From Sulfurimonas sp. (GTDB taxonomy: Bacteria > Campylobacterota > Campylobacteria > Campylobacterales > Sulfurimonadaceae), in contig JALUWV010000035.1 in NCBI GenBank assembly GCA_027019335.1, positions 1 to 64,000 on the forward strand: 64,000 nt of DNA, written 5' to 3'. Each line of letters begins with the position of its first letter. Positions within the stretch are counted from its first letter, which is position 1. Both the position numbers and the translations under genes were made by a program. The notes below the pieces were generated by a model. That model was not told the DNA's origin. It did no database searches and worked only from the letters and a program-made list of their open reading frames with translations. Of the stretch, positions 34,354-44,722 are shown one piece after another.

Positions 34354-35178
34354 TTGATGGATTCTATGCAGACAACTATCTACAGCAGTTCAAAAAATGT
34401 TTTTTTAGATACTGTGAATGCTAATGACTATATACAACTCGATAGAGTCTCTACAATTTACCAATCATTAAAAGATTCTATCAATAAACCACTCAAGATG
34501 ATACTTTTATATGGAAAACCAGGAACAGGAAAAAGTATGTTTTTAAGTAAACTCCATAAAGACATATCTTCTTCTCAAGTAGTCTACCTTTATAGTACCC
34601 CAATACTTGATGAAAGTGAATTTTACAAGACATTAGCACAAGATATATTTGATACAAAATATCATGGTGAATTAAATTTTACCCAGTTTATGAAAATTGT
34701 CCAAGCCTCTAACCTCGCATCTATTCCTATCGTTTTACTCGATGAAGCACAACTCTATTCTGATATCCTTATGGAAAAGATACGACTCCTCTCAGACACA
34801 AGAACAGTTAAATTTGTCATTACTTTGCATAAGACTGAAAAAGAAGACCTCATTGCAAAAGAGCATTTTCAAACAAGAATTTGGGAGACCATTGAACTTG
34901 AAAATGCATCCATAGCGGAACTTAAAATCTATATCCAAAAGAAACTTATGAAAGCAAACTGCTTTGATACAGCAAGTATGTTTACAGATAAAAACATCAA
35001 ACTCATTCACAAATTTAGTGCAGGAAACTATCGAGATACTAACAAACTTCTTTATACCCTCTTTGAATTATATGCCATTTATGAGAAAAACCATCGTTTA
35101 TCCTCTTTTAAAATGGGAATTATTTCTAACAAACTTATAGAAATGGCAGCACTCCATACAGGTTTTATTCATGATTGA
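34354..35178 (+). CDS. AAA ATPase, MshM/ExeA-like (CtsP-like position)
   Basis: LLYGKPGTGKSMFLSKLH Walker A, IPIVLLDEAQLY Walker B; TTG 34354 or ATG 34357 start. Confidence 0.8.
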   Translation: MMDSMQTTIYSSSKNVFLDTVNANDYIQLDRVSTIYQSLKDSINKPLKMILLYGKPGTGKSMFLSKLHKDISSSQVVYLYSTPILDESEFYKTLAQDIFDTKYHGELNFTQFMKIVQASNLASIPIVLLDEAQLYSDILMEKIRLLSDTRTVKFVITLHKTEKEDLIAKEHFQTRIWETIELENASIAELKIYIQKKLMKANCFDTASMFTDKNIKLIHKFSAGNYRDTNKLLYTLFELYAIYEKNHRLSSFKMGIISNKLIEMAALHTGFIHD

Positions 35179-35875
35179 TATTGTAGAACTTGAAAAAAAT
35201 TGGTTACGCTATAAGATAAAGTCTTATCTTCCTCATTTTATAATTTTTATGAGTTTATCTATTATTACATTTTTAGGATTAATATTTTTTGATATATTTA
35301 GCTCAAATACAGCTGTGCAAAAAACTGCTCCTCTTAAAAAAGAGACTGTTAGCATTCCCATTTTACACACAGAAACGACACAGGAAACACAACTTAAACT
35401 CCAACCATCATTAAATTTTGTAAAAAAGATGCAGGATGAAAGATACACCTATCATAAAGAAGTCAAAAAGATATATCATCCTCAAGTTGCTCCAAAAAAA
35501 GCTCCTCAAATAGCAAAGGTCGCGCAACATAAAAGTATAAAAAAGACAAACATTCAGATAACTAGTAAGAATACAGCTCAAAATCTACAAAGTATTATAC
35601 ATCGATTTAAAGAGAGTAATGACCCTCGTTTGAGTCTCTTTCTTGCAAAAAAATATTATGAGCAAAAAAACTATCAACAATCATATAATTATGCACTTAT
35701 AACCAATAAAATCAATAGTAAAATTGATGAAAGTTGGATTGTATTTTGTAAATCTTTAGTCCATTTAGGCAAAAAGAAATTTGCTATAAAAGTTTTACAA
35801 GATTATATACAAGCAACCCAATCATCAACAGCTAACATTTTACTTTCAAATATTAAATCAGGAAAATTTAGATGA
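35171..35875 (+). CDS. MshN-like membrane-anchored TPR-type protein
   Basis: N-terminal TM, linker, helical repeat C-term; operon position. Confidence 0.55.
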   Translation: MIDIVELEKNWLRYKIKSYLPHFIIFMSLSIITFLGLIFFDIFSSNTAVQKTAPLKKETVSIPILHTETTQETQLKLQPSLNFVKKMQDERYTYHKEVKKIYHPQVAPKKAPQIAKVAQHKSIKKTNIQITSKNTAQNLQSIIHRFKESNDPRLSLFLAKKYYEQKNYQQSYNYALITNKINSKIDESWIVFCKSLVHLGKKKFAIKVLQDYIQATQSSTANILLSNIKSGKFR

Positions 35876-36420
35876 GACTTTTCATAGTATTACTTGTATC
35901 ACTGAGCTTGTATGCAGATGCAAAACAAGAGATGTTTCGTCTTTACCAAACAAAAGATTTTGCTGCAGTCTGCAACAAAGGATTACAAAATTTTTCTGCC
36001 AATAAAAATGATGAAGCCTTTTTATCTATGTATGCCTTCTCGTGTCTCTATTCGGATTATGTTGATAGACTTGCTGTCCCTATCACGATTATGAAACACT
36101 CTGAAGAAGCACGAGCAAATGCAGCCTATTTTTCAGTTATTTTGATGCAAAAAAAGCTCCTTTTTCATGCACTTTTAGACAATTATGACCTCTCTACACT
36201 CAAATTGCCAACAACTGATTATATACTTTCTAAAGTTTTCGACCTCTATTTAGAACTTGGAAAGCATACTCCTAAACCCTATTATATTTTTCAAGATAAA
36301 ACTGATAAGCATAAAAGTTATAAACTTTATATACAAAAAAGTCAAAATAAGAATAGTGATAAAGTAGTACTTGAAGAGTTTTATAACTCAAGAAGTATGC
36401 AACGTCATATCTACTGGTAG
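35872..36420 (+). CDS. Secreted hypothetical protein of pilus/competence operon
   Basis: Signal peptide MRLFIVLLVSLSLYADA; overlaps upstream gene by ATGA. Confidence 0.65.
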   Translation: MRLFIVLLVSLSLYADAKQEMFRLYQTKDFAAVCNKGLQNFSANKNDEAFLSMYAFSCLYSDYVDRLAVPITIMKHSEEARANAAYFSVILMQKKLLFHALLDNYDLSTLKLPTTDYILSKVFDLYLELGKHTPKPYYIFQDKTDKHKSYKLYIQKSQNKNSDKVVLEEFYNSRSMQRHIYW

Positions 36421-36430
36421 GAGAGTTATT

Positions 36431-38167
36431 ATGGATAGAATAACAACAGATTTACTTGAAAATGGTCTCATTATGAAAGGGCAAGTCGATAGATTATCTG
36501 CTAAAGGTATCCATGAGTCCTTAATACTCAGAGATATTACACTCTCAGGTTTTATGACTATGAATCGCTTAGTGCGTTTTATCGTACAGCAAGTACGAGA
36601 CGGTCTTTACAATTTATCTATCATTGACAATTATGATTACATCAGCGAAAAAACTGTTTTAGAAGAGTTAGCCTTAGAACTTCATTTACTCTCCGTTGAC
36701 CTTGATTCACTTGATATGGACTACTACCTTACAGAGCGAATGCCTCTTGCCCAACTCAAAAAGCACAATTTCATTCCTATATCACAAGATGATATGAGTG
36801 TGACCGTTGCGTTTCATGACCCTTTAGATATCCTTGCTCAAGAAGCAGCACAAAGGCTTTTTCCAAGAAAAATTGTTAAAATTGCACTTGCACCTAAAAA
36901 ACAGATTGCTGCTTATCTCTATAAAATAGAACTCAAAGATAGTGTGAAAGGATTGGTAAAAAAAGTAAAAGAGGAACTTAATTCTATCAGTTCTCTTGAA
37001 GACCAGCAACAAGCATCCTCTATCTTACTCTTGATTGATGTTATCTTAAAAACATGTATCAATGGACGAGCGAGTGATATTCATATAGAACCAACTGAAA
37101 AAAACTGTGTAGTTCGTGGACGCGTTGATGGAAAATTATCAGAGATGTTTATCTTTGAAAAAAGTATCTACCCGCCACTCTCCTCGCGTTTAAAACTCTT
37201 AGCAAATCTTGACATAGCAGAAAAACGCAAGCCACAGGATGGGCGCTTTTCCACTACAGTTGCAAGCTTGGAGTATGATTTTCGTATCTCAACACTGCCT
37301 ATCCTTTATGGAGAGTCGATTGTTATGCGTGTGCTTGACAAGCAAAAAGCTTTAGTAAAACTCGAAGATGCAGGAATGGATACAGCAAGTTATAACAAAC
37401 TCCTCAAAGGACTAAGTTCACCCTTTGGCATTATCTTAGTCACAGGGCCTACAGGTTCAGGGAAAACTACTACACTCTATGGTGCGCTCAACGAACTGCG
37501 AAATGTTGAAGATAAAGTCATTACTGTTGAAGACCCTGTTGAGTACAGAATGAATCTTATTCAACAAGTGCAAATAAATCCAAAAGTGGGACTCGGTTTT
37601 GCGGAGTCTTTACGTTCTATCCTCCGTCAAGATCCAGATAAGATTATGATTGGTGAAATTCGTGATAAAGAGACTTTAGAAATCGCAATTAAAGCAGCAC
37701 TTACAGGACATATGGTTATCTCAACACTCCACACAAATGACTCAATCAGTTCTATTCCTCGTATGGTAGATATGGGCATACAGCATTATCTCATTAGTGG
37801 TGCGCTTGTTGCCATTCAAGCACAACGCCTTGTTCGTAAAATCTGTACACATTGTAAGGCAGAAGAGAGCTTACCCTCTTCTGTTTTAGCAGATTTAAAA
37901 GATGTTATCCCTAAAAATGCAAAATTTTATAAAGGCAAAGGGTGTCGAGAGTGTGGAGATAGTGGCTACATGGGACGAGAGATGATTTGTGAAGTGCTGA
38001 ATATTTCCGATGATTTATCCTCCCTTATTGCTAAAGGCTCTTCCAAAGAAGTGTTATTAGAACAAGCAAAAAAAGAAGGTTTTGTTGATTTATATCATAA
38101 TGGCATACAAAAAGCCTTAGATGGTGTCACAACTATCGAAGAAATTTTAAAGGTAACAAAAGGATGA
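36431..38167 (+). CDS. GspE/PilB-family assembly ATPase (MshE/CtsE-like; start trimmed from 36371)
   Basis: GPTGSGKTTTLYGAL Walker A, DPDKIMIGEIRD, CTHC...CREC zinc motif. Confidence 0.93.
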   Translation: MDRITTDLLENGLIMKGQVDRLSAKGIHESLILRDITLSGFMTMNRLVRFIVQQVRDGLYNLSIIDNYDYISEKTVLEELALELHLLSVDLDSLDMDYYLTERMPLAQLKKHNFIPISQDDMSVTVAFHDPLDILAQEAAQRLFPRKIVKIALAPKKQIAAYLYKIELKDSVKGLVKKVKEELNSISSLEDQQQASSILLLIDVILKTCINGRASDIHIEPTEKNCVVRGRVDGKLSEMFIFEKSIYPPLSSRLKLLANLDIAEKRKPQDGRFSTTVASLEYDFRISTLPILYGESIVMRVLDKQKALVKLEDAGMDTASYNKLLKGLSSPFGIILVTGPTGSGKTTTLYGALNELRNVEDKVITVEDPVEYRMNLIQQVQINPKVGLGFAESLRSILRQDPDKIMIGEIRDKETLEIAIKAALTGHMVISTLHTNDSISSIPRMVDMGIQHYLISGALVAIQAQRLVRKICTHCKAEESLPSSVLADLKDVIPKNAKFYKGKGCRECGDSGYMGREMICEVLNISDDLSSLIAKGSSKEVLLEQAKKEGFVDLYHNGIQKALDGVTTIEEILKVTKG

Positions 38168-39408
38168 AGTACTTTGTAGCCACTATTTTAACAAAGGGAA
38201 AAAAAAGTGAATTAGGTTTTTACTCGGAAAACAAAAAAGATGCAAGAAGTTATGCAAAACTCAAATACTCTGGTATCATTATCAAAGTAGAAGAAACACA
38301 AGAGCCACTTGAGATTCAACTCAAACGTTTTAAAGAAACTCTTCTACAAAACTTCAAAAAGAAAAAAATTAAACAAGATGCACTTATCGCCTCCATAAGA
38401 CAACTTGCAGTCATGACAAATGCTGGTATTTCTATACATGATTCCATCACAGAGATTGCAGAGGCAACAACAGATGAAGCCTTAAAAACTGTTTTTGAAA
38501 AACTTGCAGATGATATTAATGCTGGGCGTTCTTTATCTGCTTCTATGCAAAATTTTCGTTATGAACTTGGTAATCTTACGATTGCTATGGTTGAACTTGG
38601 AGAAAAAACAGGGAATCTTGATGAATCTCTCTATGCACTTGCCGATATGCTCGAAGAGATTCGATCCAATATTATTAAATTTAAAAAAGCAATGGCATAC
38701 CCACGAAATGTAATGATAGCGATGGCAGTTGCATTTACTATTCTTATCTCTTTTGTTGTCCCAAAATTCAAAGATATGTTTGAACAACTCCATGTAGAAC
38801 TTCCCCTACCAACATTAATCCTACTCAAATTAGAGTATATTTTCAACAATTTTGGTCCCTATGTTATCCTCGGACTTTTTATCAGTTTTGTAACGATGCA
38901 ATACCTCATCAACAATTATCAAGATATCCGCTATAAATGGCATACACTTCTGCTCAAAACATATCTCATTAAAAACATCATCAAGTTTGCAACACTCAAC
39001 CGATTTACACTCGTTTTTTCTGAACTTATCCGTGCAGGTATCCCTATTGCCGATGCCCTTGATACTGCTATTGGGATGATTGAAAATCTCCCGCTCAAAC
39101 AAAAACTCCTCAATGTCAGAGGAACCGTTGAAAAAGGGGGTATGCTCAACACTGGTTTAAAAGAAACAAAACTTTTTGAAAACATGATTATACAAATGGT
39201 ACGAGCAGGTGAAGATAGTGGGACACTCGATACAATGATAAAAAAGGTAGCAGAGTACTATAAAATGCGTTTTGATGCCATCATAGATGGTTTAAGTGAA
39301 GCGATTGAGCCAATTATGCTTTTTTTGATTGCAGGCATGGTAATCTTACTCGCACTTGGTATTTTCTTACCTATGTGGAACTTAGGAAGTGCCGTCTCCG
39401 GCGGTTGA
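38164..39408 (+). CDS. GspF/PilC-family inner membrane protein (MshG/CtsF-like)
   Basis: Duplicated T2SSF domains (ELGEKTGNLDESL, RAGEDSGTLDTMI) and three TMs. Confidence 0.92.
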   Translation: MKYFVATILTKGKKSELGFYSENKKDARSYAKLKYSGIIIKVEETQEPLEIQLKRFKETLLQNFKKKKIKQDALIASIRQLAVMTNAGISIHDSITEIAEATTDEALKTVFEKLADDINAGRSLSASMQNFRYELGNLTIAMVELGEKTGNLDESLYALADMLEEIRSNIIKFKKAMAYPRNVMIAMAVAFTILISFVVPKFKDMFEQLHVELPLPTLILLKLEYIFNNFGPYVILGLFISFVTMQYLINNYQDIRYKWHTLLLKTYLIKNIIKFATLNRFTLVFSELIRAGIPIADALDTAIGMIENLPLKQKLLNVRGTVEKGGMLNTGLKETKLFENMIIQMVRAGEDSGTLDTMIKKVAEYYKMRFDAIIDGLSEAIEPIMLFLIAGMVILLALGIFLPMWNLGSAVSGG

Positions 39409-39413
39409 TTTTC

Positions 39414-40298
39414 CTAGTCACTCATATCTTTTAATTTTTCAATTACTTCTTTAGATAAACCTGTTGATAAAACTATAGTATTTAGCTCAATACTTGCTTT
39501 TAATAAATTTTTGGCAATATTTATTTTTTCTTTTTCAATTTCTTGCTCTATCCCTTGCTCTATCCCTTGCTCTATCCCTCTACTAAGGCCATCATTTGTA
39601 GCTTTTAACAATGCTAATTTTTGTATAGATATAAACTCTTTTCTTTTATGTTGTGTTTCAAGTTCATCTTTACTGAGATTAGCTTCATTTAAAATATCAA
39701 AAGAGTTCTGGATATTTTTATCTAAATCATTTGGTATATACTCTAAGCTTCCTGCATTTTTGATGAAGTATATCCATTCATCTGTAAGATTTGTTAACTC
39801 ATCTAACTCTTTTTTAAATTTTGGTAATTCTATAAAAATCATCTCTATATCATCACTATAATCAATAAACTCCTCTTTTTCTAAAAGTTTAAAGTTATTG
39901 ATAACTTTCGGACTCTCTTCAAACATTATAAAATCCACTATATTCAAAGCTATCACAGGATTAAGTAAATGATACTCTTCTGCTTTATTGAGTTGAATAG
40001 AGTAGTTTTTTGCTAAGTTATACAGTACTCTTTTTTCAAATCCAGCATGATTGAGGACTTGCATTTCTATGATAACTTTTGTGTCATCATCAAGAAGTGC
40101 TTTCACATCAACAAAACTATTTTTCATACCATCAAGAAGTGGTATGTTATAAGGGTCTATGATAGTTAAATCTTTAATTTTTGTCTTTTTATCTTTATAG
40201 ACAAGAGCATTTAAAAAGCTCATTAGGGTTTCTTTACTGTCTTCACTTCCAAATACTTTTTTAAAAGCATAATCTGTTTTTACATCTAAAAAGTTCAT
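39414..40298 (-). CDS. Rpn family recombination-promoting nuclease / PD-(D/E)XK transposase-like
   Basis: DVKTDYAFKKVFGSEDSKETLMSFLNALV and VIIEMQVLNHAGFEKRVLYNLAKNYS signatures. Confidence 0.9.
   Translation of the reverse strand: MNFLDVKTDYAFKKVFGSEDSKETLMSFLNALVYKDKKTKIKDLTIIDPYNIPLLDGMKNSFVDVKALLDDDTKVIIEMQVLNHAGFEKRVLYNLAKNYSIQLNKAEEYHLLNPVIALNIVDFIMFEESPKVINNFKLLEKEEFIDYSDDIEMIFIELPKFKKELDELTNLTDEWIYFIKNAGSLEYIPNDLDKNIQNSFDILNEANLSKDELETQHKRKEFISIQKLALLKATNDGLSRGIEQGIEQGIEQEIEKEKINIAKNLLKASIELNTIVLSTGLSKEVIEKLKDMSD
39542..39577. repeat. 12-bp tandem repeat x3 (cttgctctatcc) encoding GIEQ repeats
   Basis: Three perfect copies read directly; in-frame in the Rpn-family gene. Confidence 0.9.
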
Positions 40299-40354
40299 TT
40301 TTTATCCTGCTTTTTTTATTTTATTTATGATGTACATAGTATATATTATTTTAG

Positions 40355-40915
40355 CTATTGGAAGCTTAAAACAGATAAAAGACTTTGGATTCTCTCTTCT
40401 GTTGCTCGTAATGTATAAAGTACTTCCATCTCAAAAGTTTTGTGGACTATGTGTATCTCTAACTCTTTACAAGTGTACTCAACTAAACGCATATCACTAT
40501 AACTCACCACAATCTCTTTTTCTATCTCTTTAACATACTCTTGCAAATGACTTTTTTCTATCACAAGATTAACCGCATCACTATATGATCGAACCAAACC
40601 CCCTGTACCTAACTTTGTACCACCAGAATAACGCACTATCACTACAGCACTGTTAATGAGTTCTTGCCCTTGTAAAACCATAAGAGAAGGTTTCCCTGAT
40701 GTTCCCTTTGGCTCGCCATCATCACTCGAATGTTCTACGATTTGTTCATACGCATTAATGTAGCGAAAGGCAGTCACAAAATGTCTTGCTTTTGGATGGT
40801 TTTTTTGGAGGATTTGGAGTTGTTCTTGATACAGTGTATAAGGCATCAAGTGAGCAATAAACTTCGATTGCTTCACTTCATGGGTAAAAATTGAAATATC
40901 TTGAATATATTTCAT
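40355..40915 (-). CDS. YigZ/IMPACT family protein
   Basis: SKFIAHLMP, HSSDDGEPKGTSGKPSL and VVRYSGGTKLGTGGLVRSY motifs. Confidence 0.93.
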   Translation of the reverse strand: MKYIQDISIFTHEVKQSKFIAHLMPYTLYQEQLQILQKNHPKARHFVTAFRYINAYEQIVEHSSDDGEPKGTSGKPSLMVLQGQELINSAVVIVRYSGGTKLGTGGLVRSYSDAVNLVIEKSHLQEYVKEIEKEIVVSYSDMRLVEYTCKELEIHIVHKTFEMEVLYTLRATEERIQSLLSVLSFQ

Positions 40916-40922
40916 AAAAAAT

Positions 40923-41633
40923 TTATACTAAATTTGTATAAACTTTCTGTACATCTTCATCATCTTCAAGACGTTCTAAAATTTTATCTATATCAGTATG
41001 TTCTTCTTCACTAATCGTCAATGGTGTATTTGCCATACGCTCTAAATGTGCTTTTTTAATCTCTATGCCCATATCTTCAAGTGCTTTTGTAAGTGTTCCG
41101 AAGCTTGTATAGTCTCCAGTAATGATAGCGACCCCATCTTCTGCTTCTATCTCTTCAAGACCTGCATCAATGAGTTCAAGTTCTAACTCTTCTAAATCCA
41201 TCTCATTACTCATATCGAACTCTATCAAAGCTTTTCTATCAAACATAAATTCTAAAGAACCATTAGTAAGCAACTCTCCACCATGTTTTGTCAAGATATT
41301 TTTAACATTTGCAACAGTTCGCGTGTTATTATCTGTCATGCACTCAATAAAAATCAAAACACCATGCGGGGCTTTACCTTCAAAATTTACCTCAAGCATA
41401 CTTGCTGTATCTTTCGCAGCTGCACGTTTTATCGCCGCATCGATATTGTCTTTTGGCATATTTTCAGCTTTTGCATTTAAAATCGCTGTACGAAGTTTTG
41501 CATTTGAGTCTGGATCCATGCCACCTTCTTTCGCTGCCATAGTAATAATCTTACCAAGTTTAGGAAAAAGCTTTGACATCGCTCCCCATCTTTTTAATTT
41601 TGACGCTTTTCTATACTCAAATGCTCTACCCAT
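40923..41633 (-). CDS. YebC/PmpR family transcriptional regulator
   Basis: [31 protein letters not shown] and AIKRA motifs. Confidence 0.93.
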   Translation of the reverse strand: MGRAFEYRKASKLKRWGAMSKLFPKLGKIITMAAKEGGMDPDSNAKLRTAILNAKAENMPKDNIDAAIKRAAAKDTASMLEVNFEGKAPHGVLIFIECMTDNNTRTVANVKNILTKHGGELLTNGSLEFMFDRKALIEFDMSNEMDLEELELELIDAGLEEIEAEDGVAIITGDYTSFGTLTKALEDMGIEIKKAHLERMANTPLTISEEEHTDIDKILERLEDDEDVQKVYTNLV

Positions 41634-41691
41634 TTTATAAATCCTATCAATTATTTTTGAAATTATACTATAATACAGCTAAGGAAAATAA

Positions 41692-42147
41692 ATGAAGTTA
41701 GGCTTTAGAATAAAACATCACTTTTTTGGTGCTTTTCGAGAACTTTTTGTCCATCATCATGGTTCATTAGAGTTTCGTGCCAAGATTTTTGCACTTATTA
41801 TTGCTGCTTGTCCTACTCCAAAGGTAGATAATTATATTTTAGTCAAACAACTCGCAGAAAAAATTTATAAAAATGATACAAATAGAGCCAATCTACTCAT
41901 GTTATCAACCAAAGAGATTGTCCAAAAAGTCAAAGACAACAATGGACTCGATATTGACACTCTTGTAGAGAACATTCAAAAAGAGCTTAAAATCGTTCCA
42001 CGATATGCGAAAAAAATTGATACTGATTCCTTACAAGCATTTTTAGAAATCAGCTACGATGAAAATGTCGTTGCATACCAAAAAAATATTTTAGAGTTTT
42101 TGCAGACTTTAAAAAATGATACACTCAAAATATATAACAAAGGATAG
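41692..42147 (+). CDS. Hypothetical protein, alpha-helical
   Basis: ORF with TATAAT-like promoter upstream, directly before metY. Confidence 0.65.
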   Translation: MKLGFRIKHHFFGAFRELFVHHHGSLEFRAKIFALIIAACPTPKVDNYILVKQLAEKIYKNDTNRANLLMLSTKEIVQKVKDNNGLDIDTLVENIQKELKIVPRYAKKIDTDSLQAFLEISYDENVVAYQKNILEFLQTLKNDTLKIYNKG

Positions 42148-42149
42148 AT

Positions 42150-43415
42150 ATGGATTTACAAACAACTGCACTACATGCTGGTTATGACAAAGACTCACAA
42201 GGGACAATGGCCGTACCCATTTACCAAACAACAGCCTACGAATTTCGAGATGTTGAGCATGCTGCCAATCTTTTTGCACTCAAAGAGCTGGGTAATATCT
42301 ACACACGTTTAAATAACCCAACAACCGATGTTTTTGAAAAACGCTTTGCTGAGCTTGAGGGTGGTGAAGCTGCTTTAGCTGCTGCAAGTGGAATGAGTGC
42401 TATCTTTTATGCTATTGCCAACTCTGCTGAAGCAGGCGATAATATCATCTGTGCAAATCAACTTTATGGTGGAAGCCTCACACTCAATGCTCATACTTTT
42501 AAAAGATTTGGTATAGAGTCGCGTTTTTTTAATGTCCATAAACCCCAAGAGATAGAAGCACTCATAGATAGCAAAACAAAAGTAATCTTTTTTGAGTCTC
42601 TTACAAATCCAAGTATTGATGTAGCCGACATTGAAGCCATTACAGCGATTGCAAACAAACATGGTATTTTGACTGTTGTTGATAACACTGTCGCGACACC
42701 TGTTTTATGTCGCCCTTTTGAGTTTGGAGCTGATATAACAGTTCATAGTGCGAGTAAATATACCACGGGTCAAGGGCTTGCTATCGGAGGCATACTTGTG
42801 GAGAGAAAAGGTCTTTTAGAAAAAATCAAAGACAATCCCCGCTATCCACAATTTAATGAACCTGATGCCTCTTACCATGGTTTAGTCTATGTTGATGTCC
42901 CACTTCCTGTGTTTACCCTACGAGCAAGACTCTCTTTACTTCGTGATATTGGAGCAGTTGTTTCACCCTTTAACTCGTGGTTATTTATTCAAGGTATCGA
43001 AACACTTTCACTTCGTATGCGTGAACACTCTAAAAATGCCCTTGCACTTGCAGAGTTTTTAGAGTCACATCCAAAGGTAAAAAAAGTCAACTACCCAGGT
43101 TTAGCAAGTAATGCAAACTATGAAAATGCACAAAAGTATTTTCAAGATGGACTCTCAAGTGGACTTTTGAGTTTTGAGGTAAGTTCTTTAGAAGAAGCGA
43201 CCAAAATCGTCAATGCAACAGAGTTATATTCACTTGTTGTAAATATTGGTGATTCTAAGTCGATTATCACACACCCTGCTTCCACAACACACCAACAACT
43301 CAGTGATGAAGAGTTGAATGCTTGTGGTGTTCCTGCTGGACTTATCCGTATTTCAGCAGGTTTAGAGAGTGCAAAAGATTTGATTGCAGACATACAACAA
43401 GCATTAGAAGCATAA
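42150..43415 (+). CDS. metY: O-acetylhomoserine sulfhydrylase
   Basis: Cys/Met metabolism PLP signature HSASKYTTGQGLAIGG; next to metX. Confidence 0.93.
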   Translation: MDLQTTALHAGYDKDSQGTMAVPIYQTTAYEFRDVEHAANLFALKELGNIYTRLNNPTTDVFEKRFAELEGGEAALAAASGMSAIFYAIANSAEAGDNIICANQLYGGSLTLNAHTFKRFGIESRFFNVHKPQEIEALIDSKTKVIFFESLTNPSIDVADIEAITAIANKHGILTVVDNTVATPVLCRPFEFGADITVHSASKYTTGQGLAIGGILVERKGLLEKIKDNPRYPQFNEPDASYHGLVYVDVPLPVFTLRARLSLLRDIGAVVSPFNSWLFIQGIETLSLRMREHSKNALALAEFLESHPKVKKVNYPGLASNANYENAQKYFQDGLSSGLLSFEVSSLEEATKIVNATELYSLVVNIGDSKSIITHPASTTHQQLSDEELNACGVPAGLIRISAGLESAKDLIADIQQALEA

Positions 43416-43428
43416 AGAGAGAAAAAAT

Positions 43429-44535
43429 TTGCCCTTAAACCTGCAAACACATACTGAACATTTTACTAATCCACTCTATTTGGAGAGTGGTCGTATCTTA
43501 GAACCTTATGACATTACTTATGAAACCTACGGTCATCTCAATGATGACAAATCAAATGTCATTGTTGTCACACATGCCCTCACAGGCTCTCATCATGCTG
43601 CGGGAATCTATGAAGATGACTCGAAAGCGGGCTGGTGGGATGGACTCATTGGCTCAGCAAAAGTGATTGATACAGACAAATATTTTGTTATCTGTACCAA
43701 TGTCATCGGTAGTTGCTTTGGCTCAACAGGACCTATGTCACCACAGCACCCGCATCAAGAACCCTACCGTTATAAATTTCCTGTTGTGAGCATCAAAGAT
43801 ATGGTGAAGGCACAACGCATTCTTTTTGACCGTTTAGATATTCACCGTGTCGAAGCTATTATCGGTGGAAGTATGGGTGGAATGCAAGCCCTCCAATTTG
43901 CTATTCACTACCCCAATTTTGCTAAAAAAGTCATCGCCCTTGCAGCCACTCATGCCACACAAGCATGGGCAATAGCCTTTAACAAAGTTGCTCAAGAAGC
44001 TATCTTAAAAGACCCTGATTTCAAGCAAGGGTATTATGACCCTGAACTTATCAAAGAACAAGGTTTAGCAGGAATGGCTGTGGGACGTATGGCGGGGCAT
44101 ATTAGTTTTTTAAGTCATGAATCTATGCGAGAAAAATTTGGTCGAGAATACAAACGTACCGATGGACTCTATGAACTTTTTGGAAAATTCCAAGTGGAAT
44201 CTTACCTCGAGTATAACGGCTATAATTTTACAAAATGGTTTGACCCCCTTACCTATCTCTACATTACCAAAGCGATTAACATCTATGATTTAGCTCGAGG
44301 TTTTGACTCGTTAGAAGAAGCCTTGAAGAAGATTACAGCCGATTTACATCTGATTAGTTTCAAAAATGATATACTTTTTAAAAATTTTGAAATGCAAGAA
44401 ATTGCCACTGCTCTGAAAAATATTCAGAATAAAAAACATACTTATAGAGATATCGATAGCGATTATGGGCATGATGCCTTTCTCGTCGAACTCGACAAAT
44501 TCCAACACCACATTAAGGATATACTCAATGCCTAA
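43429..44535 (+). CDS. metX: Homoserine O-acetyltransferase (TTG start)
   Basis: HALTGSHHAAG, GGSMGGMQALQFA, YGHDAFL motifs. Confidence 0.93.
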   Translation: MPLNLQTHTEHFTNPLYLESGRILEPYDITYETYGHLNDDKSNVIVVTHALTGSHHAAGIYEDDSKAGWWDGLIGSAKVIDTDKYFVICTNVIGSCFGSTGPMSPQHPHQEPYRYKFPVVSIKDMVKAQRILFDRLDIHRVEAIIGGSMGGMQALQFAIHYPNFAKKVIALAATHATQAWAIAFNKVAQEAILKDPDFKQGYYDPELIKEQGLAGMAVGRMAGHISFLSHESMREKFGREYKRTDGLYELFGKFQVESYLEYNGYNFTKWFDPLTYLYITKAINIYDLARGFDSLEEALKKITADLHLISFKNDILFKNFEMQEIATALKNIQNKKHTYRDIDSDYGHDAFLVELDKFQHHIKDILNA

Positions 44536-44722
44536 AAAAGAAGAAGAAAATTTTGAAATAAAACTCGAGAGTGCAAAATCTGTCTTAGAAACACTCATGA
44601 AGCCTGACATTACCTTAGCAGATAGTGTTAAAGCCTATGAAAAGGGGATGCAAGAACTCTCAGATGCACAAGCTATCTTAGAAAATGCTGTCTTAAAAAT
44701 CAAAGAGATAAAAAATAGCTAG
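44528..44722 (+). CDS. xseB: Exodeoxyribonuclease VII small subunit (start trimmed from 44465)
   Basis: FEIKLESAKSVLETLMKPDITLADSVKAYEKGM. Confidence 0.85.
   Translation: MPKKEEENFEIKLESAKSVLETLMKPDITLADSVKAYEKGMQELSDAQAILENAVLKIKEIKNS

Noticed and set aside
36431-36620. c-di-GMP-binding MshEN motif in the GspE-type ATPase
   Set aside because: Expected RLGxxL...Q pattern is not visible by eye, so c-di-GMP regulation is not claimed despite nearby cyclases.
39542-39577. Tandem repeat as a possible CRISPR or minisatellite
   Set aside because: Only three contiguous 12-bp units without spacers, lying in-frame within a CDS; treated as a coding repeat.
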